From Pelodictyon luteolum DSM 273 (GTDB taxonomy: Bacteria > Bacteroidota > Chlorobiia > Chlorobiales > Chlorobiaceae), in NCBI RefSeq assembly GCF_000012485.1, contig NC_007512.1, positions 683,001 through 747,000 on the forward strand: DNA of 64,000 nucleotides. Direction: 5' to 3'. The notes below the pieces were generated by a model, which had not been told where the DNA came from, ran no database searches, and saw only the letters and a list, made by a program, of their open reading frames with translations. This document shows, piece by piece, positions 8,171 to 19,653 of the stretch (the first letter of the stretch is position 1; each line of letters begins with the position of its first letter). The position numbers and the translations under genes are program-made.

Positions 8171-9495
8171 CCTCCCTGTTTCCGCAGGAGGACTGCATAG
8201 CCGCCGTCAAATCCGGGTCTTGCGCCCGGGAGCGTAAGGATTCCGCCTTCGGGTGTGCGTTCAAGGCAGAAGGGCTCCGGCACCTTTCCTGTTGCCTGTT
8301 CGATTCTGAACGCCGGATGCTGCTGAAGGAATGCTTCCACCTGCAGCTGGTTTTCTTCGGGTTCCACCGAGCAGGTCGAGTAGAGGAGCAGGCCCCCTTC
8401 CGCAAGCAGTCCTGCGGCATGCCGGAGGATCTCCTCCTGGAGCCCGCTCAGTTCCCGGAGTTTTTCCGGACCGGTTTTCCAGCGCAGCTCCGCCCGCCGT
8501 CCGAGCACGCCGGTTCCGGTGCAGGGAGCGTCAACGAGAATGGCGTCCGGCTGGAACGGGGGCGTGAACTCCCGGGCATCTCCGGTCCGGGCCTCGATGA
8601 TGGATATCCCGAGCGTATCGGCAAGGGCCTGGATTCGAAGGGTTTTCTGCGGGTAACGGTCAAGAGCGATGATTTCTCCCCGATTTCCCATCAGTTCGGC
8701 TGCGTGTGCCGCCTTGCCGCCGGGAGCCGCGCAGAGGTCTAGCACCTTCCAGTCGGGCTGGGGGTCGAGCAGCAGCACCGCAAGGGCCTGGGTCGGGTTC
8801 TGGACGGAGGCAAGTCCCTGCCTGAGGAGCGGCTCGAACAGGTGGAAATCAGCGGCAAGGCGGATGCCGGGGATTCCGCTCTCCTGCCACCCGGATTCTT
8901 CGCCCTCTGCGCCCTTGGCATTCGTCCCTTTCAGCGGGTTATGACGGATGCCGAAGAGCGGGTGTTCATTGTCATAGCGGAGCATCGATTCCGTCCGCTG
9001 TTCTCCGTAGTTCCCGATCCATCGCCGGACGAGCGGCTCCGGATGGGAATGGAGCACCGAGAGGCGTTCGGAGAGGGATGCATCCTTGAGCCACAGGTCG
9101 AGATGGACGGTTTCGGGCGAGATTTTCCGCAGGACGGCGTTCGTGAGTTTCGACATGCGCTCGCCCTTGTAGCGACGGGCAAGCCGGACACACTCGTTGA
9201 CGGCGGCCCAGCGCGGCACACGGTCGAGAAAGAGCAGCTGCCATACGCCGAGGCGGAGGATGTTCAGGACGGCGGGGGAGGCCTTCTGGATGTCGTGGCT
9301 GTAAAATTTCGCAATGATGAAGTCGAGCTGGAGGCGCTGGCGGAGCACGCCGCTGGTGAGCGCGGTAGCCAGAGCCCGGTCAGGCCCTTTAAGGGATGAT
9401 GCCTCCAGCAGTTCATGCAGAAGGGAATCGGAGTGGCGAGTGCCTGCCTCAAGCTGCTGCAGGATGTTGAAGGCTAGTTCCCGGGCTGATGTCAT
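8167..9495 (-). CDS. rsmB: 16S rRNA m5C967 methyltransferase RsmB (Fmu/Sun)
   Basis: 442 residues, the expected length. The N-terminal 130 residues form a NusB-like RNA-binding domain ('ARELAFNILQQLEAG', 'NILRLGVWQLLFLDRVP'). The Rossmann methyltransferase follows with the SAM motif 'VLDLCAAPGGKAAHAAEL', the 'DAPCTGTGVLGRRAELRW' motif with the first conserved Cys, and the catalytic 'YSTCSVEPEENQ'. It methylates C967 of 16S rRNA. It is coupled to xerD by overlap. Confidence 0.92.
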   Translation of the reverse strand: MTSARELAFNILQQLEAGTRHSDSLLHELLEASSLKGPDRALATALTSGVLRQRLQLDFIIAKFYSHDIQKASPAVLNILRLGVWQLLFLDRVPRWAAVNECVRLARRYKGERMSKLTNAVLRKISPETVHLDLWLKDASLSERLSVLHSHPEPLVRRWIGNYGEQRTESMLRYDNEHPLFGIRHNPLKGTNAKGAEGEESGWQESGIPGIRLAADFHLFEPLLRQGLASVQNPTQALAVLLLDPQPDWKVLDLCAAPGGKAAHAAELMGNRGEIIALDRYPQKTLRIQALADTLGISIIEARTGDAREFTPPFQPDAILVDAPCTGTGVLGRRAELRWKTGPEKLRELSGLQEEILRHAAGLLAEGGLLLYSTCSVEPEENQLQVEAFLQQHPAFRIEQATGKVPEPFCLERTPEGGILTLPGARPGFDGGYAVLLRKQGG

Positions 9496-9600
9496 TGGTA
9501 CTGATTAGGTGTTGCGGTGCGCGGTCTCTGTGGGGCCGCTTGTAAAATACTCTTTGCTGTTGTAGATTCATTGGACTAATGTTCTTTTCAAGTTTTTACG

Positions 9601-12187
<2,587 letters not shown>

Positions 12188-12204
<17 letters not shown>

Positions 12205-13480
12205 TTTGGCTGAACCCTGTGTAGGGCACGAGCACCTCGGGCACCCGGATGCCGCCCTCCAGAGTCTGGTAGTGCTCGATGATGGAGACCATGAGCCGCG
12301 ATGTCGCAAGGCCTGAGCCGTTCAGGGTATGCACGAATTCAGGTTTTGACTTCCCGTCCGCCTTGAAGCGGATGTTGGCGCGCCGGGCCTGGTAATCCTC
12401 GAAGTTCGAGCAGCTCGATGCTTCAAGGTACTTCCTTTCGGCCGGCGACCATACTTCAATGTCATAGCACTTCGCCGCATTGGCGCTGATGTCCCCGCTG
12501 CAGAGCAGGAGCACCCGGTAGGGTATTTCCAGCGCACAAAGAATTGCTTCGGCGTGGCCGCGGATGGTTTCAAGTGCCGCGTAGGACTCTTCGGGCCGGG
12601 TGAACTTCACCATCTCCACCTTGTTGAACTGGTGGACCCTGAGAAACCCTCTGGTGTCCTTGCCATAGCTGCCTGCTTCACGTCGGAAGCAGGCCGAATA
12701 GGCTGCGTAGGAGATAGGGAGGGCTTCGGCGGAGAGCATTTCGTCGCGGTGGAGATTCGTGACGGGTACTTCCGCGGTGGGGATGGCATACAGCTCATCC
12801 TCTTCCATGTGGTAGACCTGATCGGCGAACTTCGGCCACTGGCCTGTACCCCGAAGCGAGTCGCGGTTCACCAGAAAGGGCGGAAACACTTCGGTGTAGC
12901 CATGCTCTTCAGTGTGGCGGTCCAGCATGAAGTTGATGAGCGCCCGTTCCAGCCGGGCACCTTTGCCTACATAGACGGGGAAGCCGGCTCCGGTGACTTT
13001 CGCGCCGCGCTCAAAATCAAGGATGCCGAGCGCCTTTCCAAGCTCGAGATGGTTTTTCACATCGAACTCCAGCGGGTGCGGGAAGTGCACCGGCTCGCCG
13101 AAGACCAGGTTGTCTTCGGCCGTCCGGCCGACAGGCACGGAGGGGTCGAGGCGGTTCGGGAGGGCAAGGAGGATCTCCTCCATCTCCATGTTGAGGGCTG
13201 AGAGCCTGCTGTCGAGCCCGGCAATCTCCTCTCCGACAGCCTGCATGTCCGCAATCAACTGGTCGGCTGAACCGCTGCCGCTTTTCTTGAGTTCGGCGAT
13301 CTCTTTCGACCGGGTGTTCCGGAGCGCTTTCAGCTCGTCGGTCTTCTGCACCAGAGTCCTGCGTTCCGTATCGATAAAGAGCAGCCTCTGAAGTTTCGGT
13401 TCATCCCCCTGGAGCTGCCGGTCATGCAGCATTGTAGCGACCTCTTCCGGGTTCTGGCGTATATAGTTGATGTCGAGCAT
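12188..13480 (-). CDS. serS: Seryl-tRNA synthetase
   Basis: 430 residues, typical class II SerRS. The N-terminal arm (about 1-110) is the long antiparallel coiled coil that grips the tRNA-Ser variable arm ('[20 protein letters not shown]'). The catalytic core has motif 2 '[21 protein letters not shown]' in part and motif 3 '[18 protein letters not shown]'. It charges tRNA-Ser (and tRNA-Sec where present). The start [14 protein letters not shown] is typical. Confidence 0.97.
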
Positions 13481-13507
13481 GATCGGTATGGTATCTGAAA
13501 GTGGTAA

Positions 13508-13963
13508 TTAGGAGAGGAGCGCTTTGACCGCCTGCTGGACCGCCGTGCCGTCGGCCTTGCCCTTGAGGGCTTTCATGGACTCACCCATGACCCGTCCCAT
13601 GTCTTTCATCGAGGCGGCGCCTGATTTTGTGATGACCTCACGGACCACGGCCTCGATCTCCTCCTGGCTGGCCGGTGCGGGCAGGTACTCTTCAATGACC
13701 TTCAGCTCCGCCTGCTCGTTTTCTGCCAAATCCGGCCTTCCGCCCTGGGTGAACTGCTCCATGGCGTCGCGGCGTCTTTTTGCGAGGCTCGAGAGCACAT
13801 CCATCTCCTGGTCCAGGCTGAGTTCGGCTTTACCGCCGACCCGTATGGAGACCTCCTTTTCAAGCAGTGTGGCCCGGATGGAGCGGATGGCGTTCAGCCG
13901 GGTCTTGTCCCCGCTTTTCATGGAGGCTTTCAGGTCGGCGTCTATCTGTTCTTTCAGGCTCAT
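13508..13963 (-). CDS. GatB/YqeY domain protein
   Basis: 151 residues from ATG 13963 (MSLKEQIDADLKASMKSGD). The whole length is the YqeY module, related to the tail of GatB of the amidotransferase: 'RLNAIRSIRATLLEKEV', 'EEYLPAPASQEEIEAVV', 'SMKDMGRVMGESMKALKGKA'. The stand-alone form may bind tRNA or help amidotransfer, but its role is not established. An upstream extension of 30 residues is open but has no family similarity. It lies 27 bases upstream of serS on the same strand, a probable operon. Confidence 0.9.
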   Translation of the reverse strand: MSLKEQIDADLKASMKSGDKTRLNAIRSIRATLLEKEVSIRVGGKAELSLDQEMDVLSSLAKRRRDAMEQFTQGGRPDLAENEQAELKVIEEYLPAPASQEEIEAVVREVITKSGAASMKDMGRVMGESMKALKGKADGTAVQQAVKALLS

Positions 13964-14056
13964 GGTCGTATGGTGTCTAGTCTGTTGGCGGTAAGTTGAA
14001 GAAAATAAGGCAAAAACCGGAGCTTTCCCAGATGCTGCCGATTCTATTTCCATTCC

Positions 14057-14788
14057 TCATTCATTGATGTCGCCCGCGACAGGGCGGAACACCAGTTCCT
14101 CCACCACGGTGCGTGCAGGCAGAAGATAGGCATCGACCACCGGCCCTGAAATATCTTCGGGCATCATCATCACCTCTCGCATAGCATCATCGACCTCTCC
14201 CCACATCGGAGTAAGGACAGCGCCCGGCATGACGTTCGTTACCCGGACCCCGCAGGTTCTGGCATAAAGACGCACCGATTCGACGAGCCCTTTCTGCGCG
14301 AACTTCGTCATCGAGTAGACGGAGGACGAGGGGAATGCTTTTTCTGCGGCGACGGAGGTGATGAAGAAGAGGTGGCCCGAACGCTGGCACTGCATGTGCC
14401 TGAACACCTTCTGGGTAAGAAAGAAGGTGCCTTTCATATTGACTGCGGCCATCCTGTCGTACTCTTTTTCGGTGATCTCGCCGATTGGTTTGAAGGTGCC
14501 GACGCCGGCGTTGTTGACGAGGCAGTCGATACGGCCGTGGCGTTCCATGACGCTCTCTACCAGACCCTCCAGCGCTGCAATGTCGGCGATGTCCACCACC
14601 GCAGTTTCGGCTTCAGCTCCGGCATTCCTGCAGAGCACGGCAAGCGGCTCAAGATCGGCCGCTGTCCGTGAGACGAGAATGAGCATAGGATTGAACTCCG
14701 GGTTCCGCTGGTGCGCGTATGCGAAATCGAGGGCGATGGCCCGGCCGATGCCTTTTCCTGCTCCGGTGATGATGATTATGTGCTGCAT
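14057..14788 (-). CDS. Sepiapterin reductase, SDR family
   Basis: 243 residues from ATG 14788. A short-chain dehydrogenase with the NADP-binding 'ITGAGKGIGRAIALDFA', 'NNAGVG' and catalytic Ser-Tyr-x3-Lys ('FFITSVAAEKAF', 'SSVYSMTKFAQKG'). The sequence follows closely, from memory, the Chlorobium tepidum sepiapterin reductase, including 'GAVLTPMWGEVDDAM', 'MMMPEDI' and 'PARTVVEEL'. That enzyme makes L-threo-tetrahydrobiopterin for the glycosylated pterins of green sulfur bacteria. The open frame extends further upstream (to 15142), but only the MQHIIIITGAG start fits the fold. Confidence 0.85.
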   Translation of the reverse strand: MQHIIIITGAGKGIGRAIALDFAYAHQRNPEFNPMLILVSRTAADLEPLAVLCRNAGAEAETAVVDIADIAALEGLVESVMERHGRIDCLVNNAGVGTFKPIGEITEKEYDRMAAVNMKGTFFLTQKVFRHMQCQRSGHLFFITSVAAEKAFPSSSVYSMTKFAQKGLVESVRLYARTCGVRVTNVMPGAVLTPMWGEVDDAMREVMMMPEDISGPVVDAYLLPARTVVEELVFRPVAGDINE

Positions 14789-15007
14789 ACTATAAGTGGT
14801 TTCAGTGTTGTATATATGTTTCCGTATGGTCGAATTTCGGTTTCGGTGTAAAACCTGCTGATTAATCTGTATAATCGGTGCACAATGTCTGTATGGTATG
14901 GAAAGCCGGGGAAAAAATATATATATTCGGATATAAATAAAGACGCAACCGCATACCTCCATTCCGCGTTGCCGCGGTCTGAATAATGATAAATCAGTAT
15001 GCTCGTT

Positions 15008-15277
15008 ATGGCAAGAAGTAAAGTGAAATGGTTTGACGGAAAGAAGGGGTACGGTTTCATCCTGCACCCGGAAGGCGGGGAGGACATTTTTGTTCATTTT
15101 TCTGCAATAGAATCCGACCAGCCCTTCAAGGTCCTGAATCAAGACGCAGATGTCGATTTCGAAATCGACACGACACAGAAGGGTCTGCAGGCAAAAAACG
15201 TCCGTGAGCTGACTGTCGATGGATCGATTCCAGCTTTCACAGAGGGAACGGTTCCGCCCGTGGAGCCGCTCTTATAG
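15008..15277 (+). CDS. Cold-shock domain protein
   Basis: 89 residues. The N-terminal 65 form the five-strand cold-shock OB fold with RNP1 'KGYGFI' and RNP2 'DIFVHFSAI'. It binds single-stranded RNA or DNA. The tail (about 25 residues, Pro/Val-rich) is longer than in minimal CspA. ATG 15008 gives the usual MARSKVKWFDG beginning; ATG 14999 adds three residues. It is divergent from the sepiapterin reductase gene across a very AT-rich 220-base interval that should hold both promoters. Confidence 0.92.
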   Translation: MARSKVKWFDGKKGYGFILHPEGGEDIFVHFSAIESDQPFKVLNQDADVDFEIDTTQKGLQAKNVRELTVDGSIPAFTEGTVPPVEPLL

Positions 15278-15282
15278 GCCGT

Positions 15283-15954
15283 TCAGCCGAGCAGATTGCT
15301 TTCCCTGAAACTGAACCAGCTGGTTTTTCCTATGATGACGTGATCGAGCAGGTCGATCTGGATGACGGCGCTCGCCTGTTTGAGGAGCGTGGTCACCTGA
15401 CGGTCGGCGTTGCTCGGCTCTGTGTCGCCTGATGGATGGTTATGGACCAGGATGATGGCGTGCGCGCTCTCACGGATGGCTGACTTGAACACTTCCCTCG
15501 GGTGTATGAGAGAGGCGTTGAGGGTGCCGACCGTTACCCGTACGCACTTGGTGACCTGATTTTTCGTGTTCAGATGGAGCACGAAGAGGTGTTCCTGCGT
15601 CTCATCGGGGATCCTGCCCGACATGTACTCGAACACATCTTTTGCTCCCTGTACCCGCCGGTTCGTGTTCCGGGTATGGTGCAGGCGGTTGTTGAGCTCA
15701 AAGATGGCCACAATCTGCATGGCTTTGGCCTGCCCGATCCCCGGCGTCTTCTGCAGCTCGCCGAGCGTCATCGATGCGAGTCGTTCAAGACCGTTTTCAG
15801 CGATGATGCGCTGGCAGGTGTCGACGATGTTCAGGTGTCGGGTGCCCGAACGCAGAACGAGAGCAAGAAGTTCGGCGCTGCTGAGGGCGGAGGGGCCACT
15901 TGAAAGAAAGCGTTCCCTTGGCCGGTTTTCCGGGTCGAGATCGTGGATGCGCAT
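15283..15954 (-). CDS. radC: RadC family JAB-domain protein
   Basis: 223 residues from ATG 15954. The N-terminal UPF0758 helix-hairpin-helix region ('[11 protein letters not shown]', '[19 protein letters not shown]') is followed by the JAB/MPN metalloprotease-like domain with '[14 protein letters not shown]' carrying the H-x-H...D zinc motif, and an upstream catalytic Glu in '[10 protein letters not shown]'. The early name 'DNA repair protein' is not well supported experimentally, so the function is open. It converges on the cold-shock gene with 5 bases between. Confidence 0.92.
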   Translation of the reverse strand: MRIHDLDPENRPRERFLSSGPSALSSAELLALVLRSGTRHLNIVDTCQRIIAENGLERLASMTLGELQKTPGIGQAKAMQIVAIFELNNRLHHTRNTNRRVQGAKDVFEYMSGRIPDETQEHLFVLHLNTKNQVTKCVRVTVGTLNASLIHPREVFKSAIRESAHAIILVHNHPSGDTEPSNADRQVTTLLKQASAVIQIDLLDHVIIGKTSWFSFRESNLLG

Positions 15955-16114
15955 CTCTGTTGGATCATGGGGTGAAAGAGGACGCCCCGGTAATCCGGCG
16001 ACCTTGCGCCATGGGGGATTGGATTCCGGCTGCGGGGGGGCCACGTCGGATATAATAGGATAATACGCAGAAAATAGGGGAGTGCCAAACTGAGGCCGGC
16101 AGGACAGCCGGCCT

Positions 16115-17725
16115 TCAGTGATTCTCTTCGGCGGCGGGCTTGGGTTCCGTTGCCTTAAGGGTGAAGAGGTGGTAGTTCATGCTGTCTTCGAGGGCGCGCA
16201 GACTTGCCTCGATGATGTTGGTCGATACACCGACGGTTCCCCATGTGGTCCGGCCGTTGCCGGTTTCGATGAGGACGCGGACCCTGGCGCTGGTGCCTCG
16301 TTTTTCTTCAAGCACCCGGACCTTGTAGTCGACGAGCTTGATGCCCTTTATTTCGGGGTAGAACCGGATAAGCGCCTTGCGCAGCGCCTTGTCGAGCGCG
16401 TTGACGGGGCCATCGCCCTCAGCGGCGATGTGCTCGATCTCCTCTCCCACCCGGACTTTCAGGACCGCCTGGTCGACATTGCGTCCACCGATGCCTGATT
16501 CGACATAGACCTTGCTTTCAATGACTTCAAAGTAGGGGGTGAAGGTTCCGAGCTCTTTCTGCAGGATCAGTTCAAACGAGGCCTCGGCACCGTCGAACTG
16601 GTAGCCCCGGTGCTCAAGGTCCTTGACATGGTTGACGATTTTCCTTATCTGCTCGCCGCCTTCGGGTATGGAGATGCCGAGTTCCTGGGCCTTGTAGCGG
16701 ATGTTGCTCTGGCCTGCAAGTTCCGAAACGAGGACCCGCTGGCGGTTGCCGACAAGCGCCGGATCGATGTGCTCATACAGCGAGCTCTCCTTCATGACGG
16801 CGCTGACATGGATGCCGCCCTTATGGGCGAATGCCGAACGGCCGACGTAGGGTGCTTTCGAGTCGGGAGGGAGGTTGAGGATCTCAAAGACGAAATTCGA
16901 CAGCGAGGTCAATTGCGTGAGGTCTCTGACCGATGCACCGGTTTCGGGCAGCTTCAGAACGAGATTCGCAATGATGCTGATGATGTTGGCGTTGCCGCAC
17001 CGTTCCCCGATTCCGTTGACGGTGCCCTGTACATGGATGGCGCCGGCCATGACGGCCGCAATCGAGTTTGCGACAGCAAGGTCGCCGTCATTGTGGCAGT
17101 GGATGCCGATGGCGATATCGGTGTGCTGGCGCACGTCCTCGATGATGGCCGTGATCTCATGCGGGAGCGATCCTCCGTTGGTGTCGCAGAGGACAAGCCT
17201 GCTTGCTCCACCCTCTTCAGCAGCCTTCAGCATGTCGAGTGCGAACTCTCGGTTGTCTTTCCATCCGTCGAAGAAGTGTTCGGCGTCGAAGAAGACTTCG
17301 CGGCCTGCATTCCGGAGGAAGGCTACCGAGTTTTTGATCAGCGCCCGGTTCTCTTCGTCGGAAATTCCAAGTCCTGTCTTCGAGTGAGCCTGCCAGGTCT
17401 TGCCGAAGATGGTGATTACCGGGGCACCGCAGCCGACAAGCCCGAGCAGGTTCGGGTCGGTTTCGATACGGTCGGAATATCGGGCTGTAGAGCCGAATGC
17501 CGCAAGCCTTGCGTGGCGCAGTTCCAGGTCCATGGCCCGCTTGAAGAACTCTTCGTCCTTCGGGTTGCTGCTTGGCCAGCCACCTTCGATGCAGTCCATG
17601 CCGAACTCGTCCAGCCGTCCAGCAATAAGGAGCTTGTCCTGCACGGAGAGGTTGATGTGTTCGCCCTGGGTCCCGTCGCGAAGCGTTGTGTCGTAGAGTT
17701 CTATCTTTTTCGTGCCGCCCTTCAT
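16115..17725 (-). CDS. cimA: (R)-citramalate synthase
   Basis: 536 residues of the LeuA-like aldolase family, citramalate synthase subtype. '[19 protein letters not shown]' is the N-terminal metal/catalytic motif, '[14 protein letters not shown]' the His metal ligands, and '[16 protein letters not shown]' the second signature; the C-terminal third is the LeuA allosteric domain. It condenses pyruvate and acetyl-CoA to (R)-citramalate, the entry to isoleucine that bypasses threonine. Placement at the end of leuB-leuA-leuC-leuD supports this, since LeuCD and LeuB carry out the next steps. The start overlaps the leuD stop by four bases. Confidence 0.93.
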   Translation of the reverse strand: MKGGTKKIELYDTTLRDGTQGEHINLSVQDKLLIAGRLDEFGMDCIEGGWPSSNPKDEEFFKRAMDLELRHARLAAFGSTARYSDRIETDPNLLGLVGCGAPVITIFGKTWQAHSKTGLGISDEENRALIKNSVAFLRNAGREVFFDAEHFFDGWKDNREFALDMLKAAEEGGASRLVLCDTNGGSLPHEITAIIEDVRQHTDIAIGIHCHNDGDLAVANSIAAVMAGAIHVQGTVNGIGERCGNANIISIIANLVLKLPETGASVRDLTQLTSLSNFVFEILNLPPDSKAPYVGRSAFAHKGGIHVSAVMKESSLYEHIDPALVGNRQRVLVSELAGQSNIRYKAQELGISIPEGGEQIRKIVNHVKDLEHRGYQFDGAEASFELILQKELGTFTPYFEVIESKVYVESGIGGRNVDQAVLKVRVGEEIEHIAAEGDGPVNALDKALRKALIRFYPEIKGIKLVDYKVRVLEEKRGTSARVRVLIETGNGRTTWGTVGVSTNIIEASLRALEDSMNYHLFTLKATEPKPAAEENH

Positions 17726-18294
17726 GAATCGGTTCTGTTCATCAGGTTTTCCTGCCGTGCGTAGGCGAAGATGCCGCCTGCCTCGACGATGCTGAACACG
17801 TCGCCGAGCGGGTTGAGGGTGTAGGTTTTGCCTGCAGTGAGGTTTTCAAGCGTGTTGGCCTTGATGTCGATTTTGAGCTCGTCACCGGTTTTGACCACCT
17901 CGGCAAGATGTTCGGCAGTTTCGTAGGGGATGACGAATCCGCCATCGACGCAGTTGCGGAAGAAGATCCTTGCATAGGACTCGGCAACAATCGCCTTCAC
18001 GCCGGCAACCTGCAGGGCGAAAGGAGCGTGCTCCCTCGACGAACCGCAGCCGAAGTTCTCGGCGGCGATGATGATGGTATAGTCGCTCTTGAAGCTGCCT
18101 TCACGGACGAAGGGGATGTTGCCCTCCGGCAGACCGGATTGGGCAGGAGGAACGCCGGAGAGGGCGTATTTGCCGTACAGCTTGACCTCTTCAGGATCAG
18201 AGAGGCTGTAGACGAGGTGCTCAGCCGGGATGATCTGGTCCGTGTCTATGTTTTTGCCGAGTACGAAGGCTTTTCCCTGTATGATGCTTTCCAT
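17722..18294 (-). CDS. leuD: 3-isopropylmalate dehydratase, small subunit
   Basis: 190 residues, the swivel domain of the aconitase family (small-subunit short form). Markers: 'GKNIDTDQIIPAEHLVY', 'IIAAENFGCGSSREHAPFAL' and 'IVAESYARIFFRNCVDGG'. It works with LeuC to isomerise 2- to 3-isopropylmalate and, with the citramalate route, citramalate to methylmalate. It overlaps cimA by ATGA. Confidence 0.95.
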   Translation of the reverse strand: MESIIQGKAFVLGKNIDTDQIIPAEHLVYSLSDPEEVKLYGKYALSGVPPAQSGLPEGNIPFVREGSFKSDYTIIIAAENFGCGSSREHAPFALQVAGVKAIVAESYARIFFRNCVDGGFVIPYETAEHLAEVVKTGDELKIDIKANTLENLTAGKTYTLNPLGDVFSIVEAGGIFAYARQENLMNRTDS

Positions 18295-18352
18295 GGTGTT
18301 AGTCAGGTTCAGGTTCTGTTCTGTTCGGTGTTCCGGAGGCTTTCTTAGGGGC

Positions 18353-19648
18353 TCAGATGAAGTCCCTCGGGTCGGTCAGCTTGCCGGTGATTGCCGATGC
18401 CGCAGCCGTGAGCGGTGAAGCCAGATAGACTTCTGCGTTCTTGCTGCCCATGCGGCCGGGGAAGTTCCTGTTGGTCGTCGAGACTACGATGTCGCGGTCC
18501 ACCGAGCGCCCGACGGTGTCGGCAGGGCCGCCGAGGCAGGCTGCGCAGGAGGGAAGTGCGATATTGCAGCCGGCTTCCATGAATATCTGCTTCAGCGTCT
18601 TTCCTTCGTGCATTTCCTGCTCGAGGTCACGGGCTACCTGGACGGTTGCCGGTACGATGTTTGTCGTCACCGCTACTTTACGGCCGTTGAGGATCCGTGC
18701 CGCCATCTTGAAATCGGTGAGCTTGCCGCCGGTGCAGGAACCGATGTAGGACTTGGTGATGGGCGTTCCGGCAACACTCCGCACGGTGGCACGGTTGTCG
18801 GGGCTGTGCGGCTTGGCGACAACAGGTTCCAGCTTCGAGGCATCGTAGCGGTACAGGCTGTGGTACTTCGCGTCGGGGTCGCTGTGGAAGATCTCGTAGG
18901 ATTTCGTGGTGCGTGCCTTGACGAATGCCTCGGTGATTTCGTCGACAGCGATGATGCCGTTCATGCCGCCGGCCTCGATGGCCATGTTGGTGAGTGTCAT
19001 GCGCTCTTCCATCGGAAGGCTGTGGATGGCATCACCGTCGAACTCAAGGGCGCGGTAGGTTGCCCCGTCGGTGCCGATGTCGCCGAGGATCTGCAGAATC
19101 AGGTCTTTGGCGGTGAGGTAGGCGGGCATTTGGCCATCAAAGGTGAACTTCATCGATTCAGGCACTTTCTCCCACAGTTTGCCGGTGCCGAGGATGAATG
19201 CCGCATCGGTGTTGCCTATGCCGGAGCCGAACATGCCGAACGCACCCGAGGTGCAGGTGTGCGAGTCGGTTCCGAAAAGTACGGTGCCGGGGATGTTGAA
19301 GCCTTCTTCGGCAAGAGCGACATGGCAGACGCCCTTGTAGCGCTCGGTGCCGACATCATAGTAGTGGGGGAGGTGCTGCTCGGCTGCGAACTTGCGGAGC
19401 AGGTCGATGTTGCGCCGTGCATGCTCGTTGGCAGTGAAAATGTAATGGTCCGGCAGGACGACGACCTTTTCCGGGTCCCAGACTTTTGCGCCAAGACCGA
19501 ACTCCTGGTTGAAGATGTCGAAGGTCGGCGGGCCGCAGACGTCATGGGTGAGGAGAATGTCGACGTTGAGCCATACGTTTTCGCCGGCGTCAACAAACTT
19601 GCGGTTGGCTGCCCTGGAGAGGATTTTCTGGGTTATTGTCTGTGCCAT
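18353..19648 (-). CDS. leuC: 3-isopropylmalate dehydratase, large subunit
   Basis: 431 residues, archaeal/short type LeuC. The [4Fe-4S] cysteines appear in 'SYIGSCTGGKLTDFKMAA' and 'LPSCAACLGG', and substrate-binding landmarks in 'LFGTDSHTCTSGAFGMFG'. It pairs with the adjacent leuD; the cluster is oxygen sensitive, which suits an anaerobe. It starts just 5 bases after the leuA stop. Confidence 0.95.
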   Translation of the reverse strand: MAQTITQKILSRAANRKFVDAGENVWLNVDILLTHDVCGPPTFDIFNQEFGLGAKVWDPEKVVVLPDHYIFTANEHARRNIDLLRKFAAEQHLPHYYDVGTERYKGVCHVALAEEGFNIPGTVLFGTDSHTCTSGAFGMFGSGIGNTDAAFILGTGKLWEKVPESMKFTFDGQMPAYLTAKDLILQILGDIGTDGATYRALEFDGDAIHSLPMEERMTLTNMAIEAGGMNGIIAVDEITEAFVKARTTKSYEIFHSDPDAKYHSLYRYDASKLEPVVAKPHSPDNRATVRSVAGTPITKSYIGSCTGGKLTDFKMAARILNGRKVAVTTNIVPATVQVARDLEQEMHEGKTLKQIFMEAGCNIALPSCAACLGGPADTVGRSVDRDIVVSTTNRNFPGRMGSKNAEVYLASPLTAAASAITGKLTDPRDFI

Positions 19649-19653
19649 AATTC

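Noticed and set aside
14057-15142. An extended version of the sepiapterin reductase starting near 15142
   Set aside because: The added residues overlap the cold-shock gene and the AT-rich promoter interval and have no SDR similarity; MQHIIIITGAGKGIG is the family start.
16610-17764. Long plus-strand open frame opposite cimA, with similar ones opposite leuC, ilvB and dnaK
   Set aside because: Antisense shadows of conserved enzymes; no domain, no ribosome site, and composition mirrors the coding strand.
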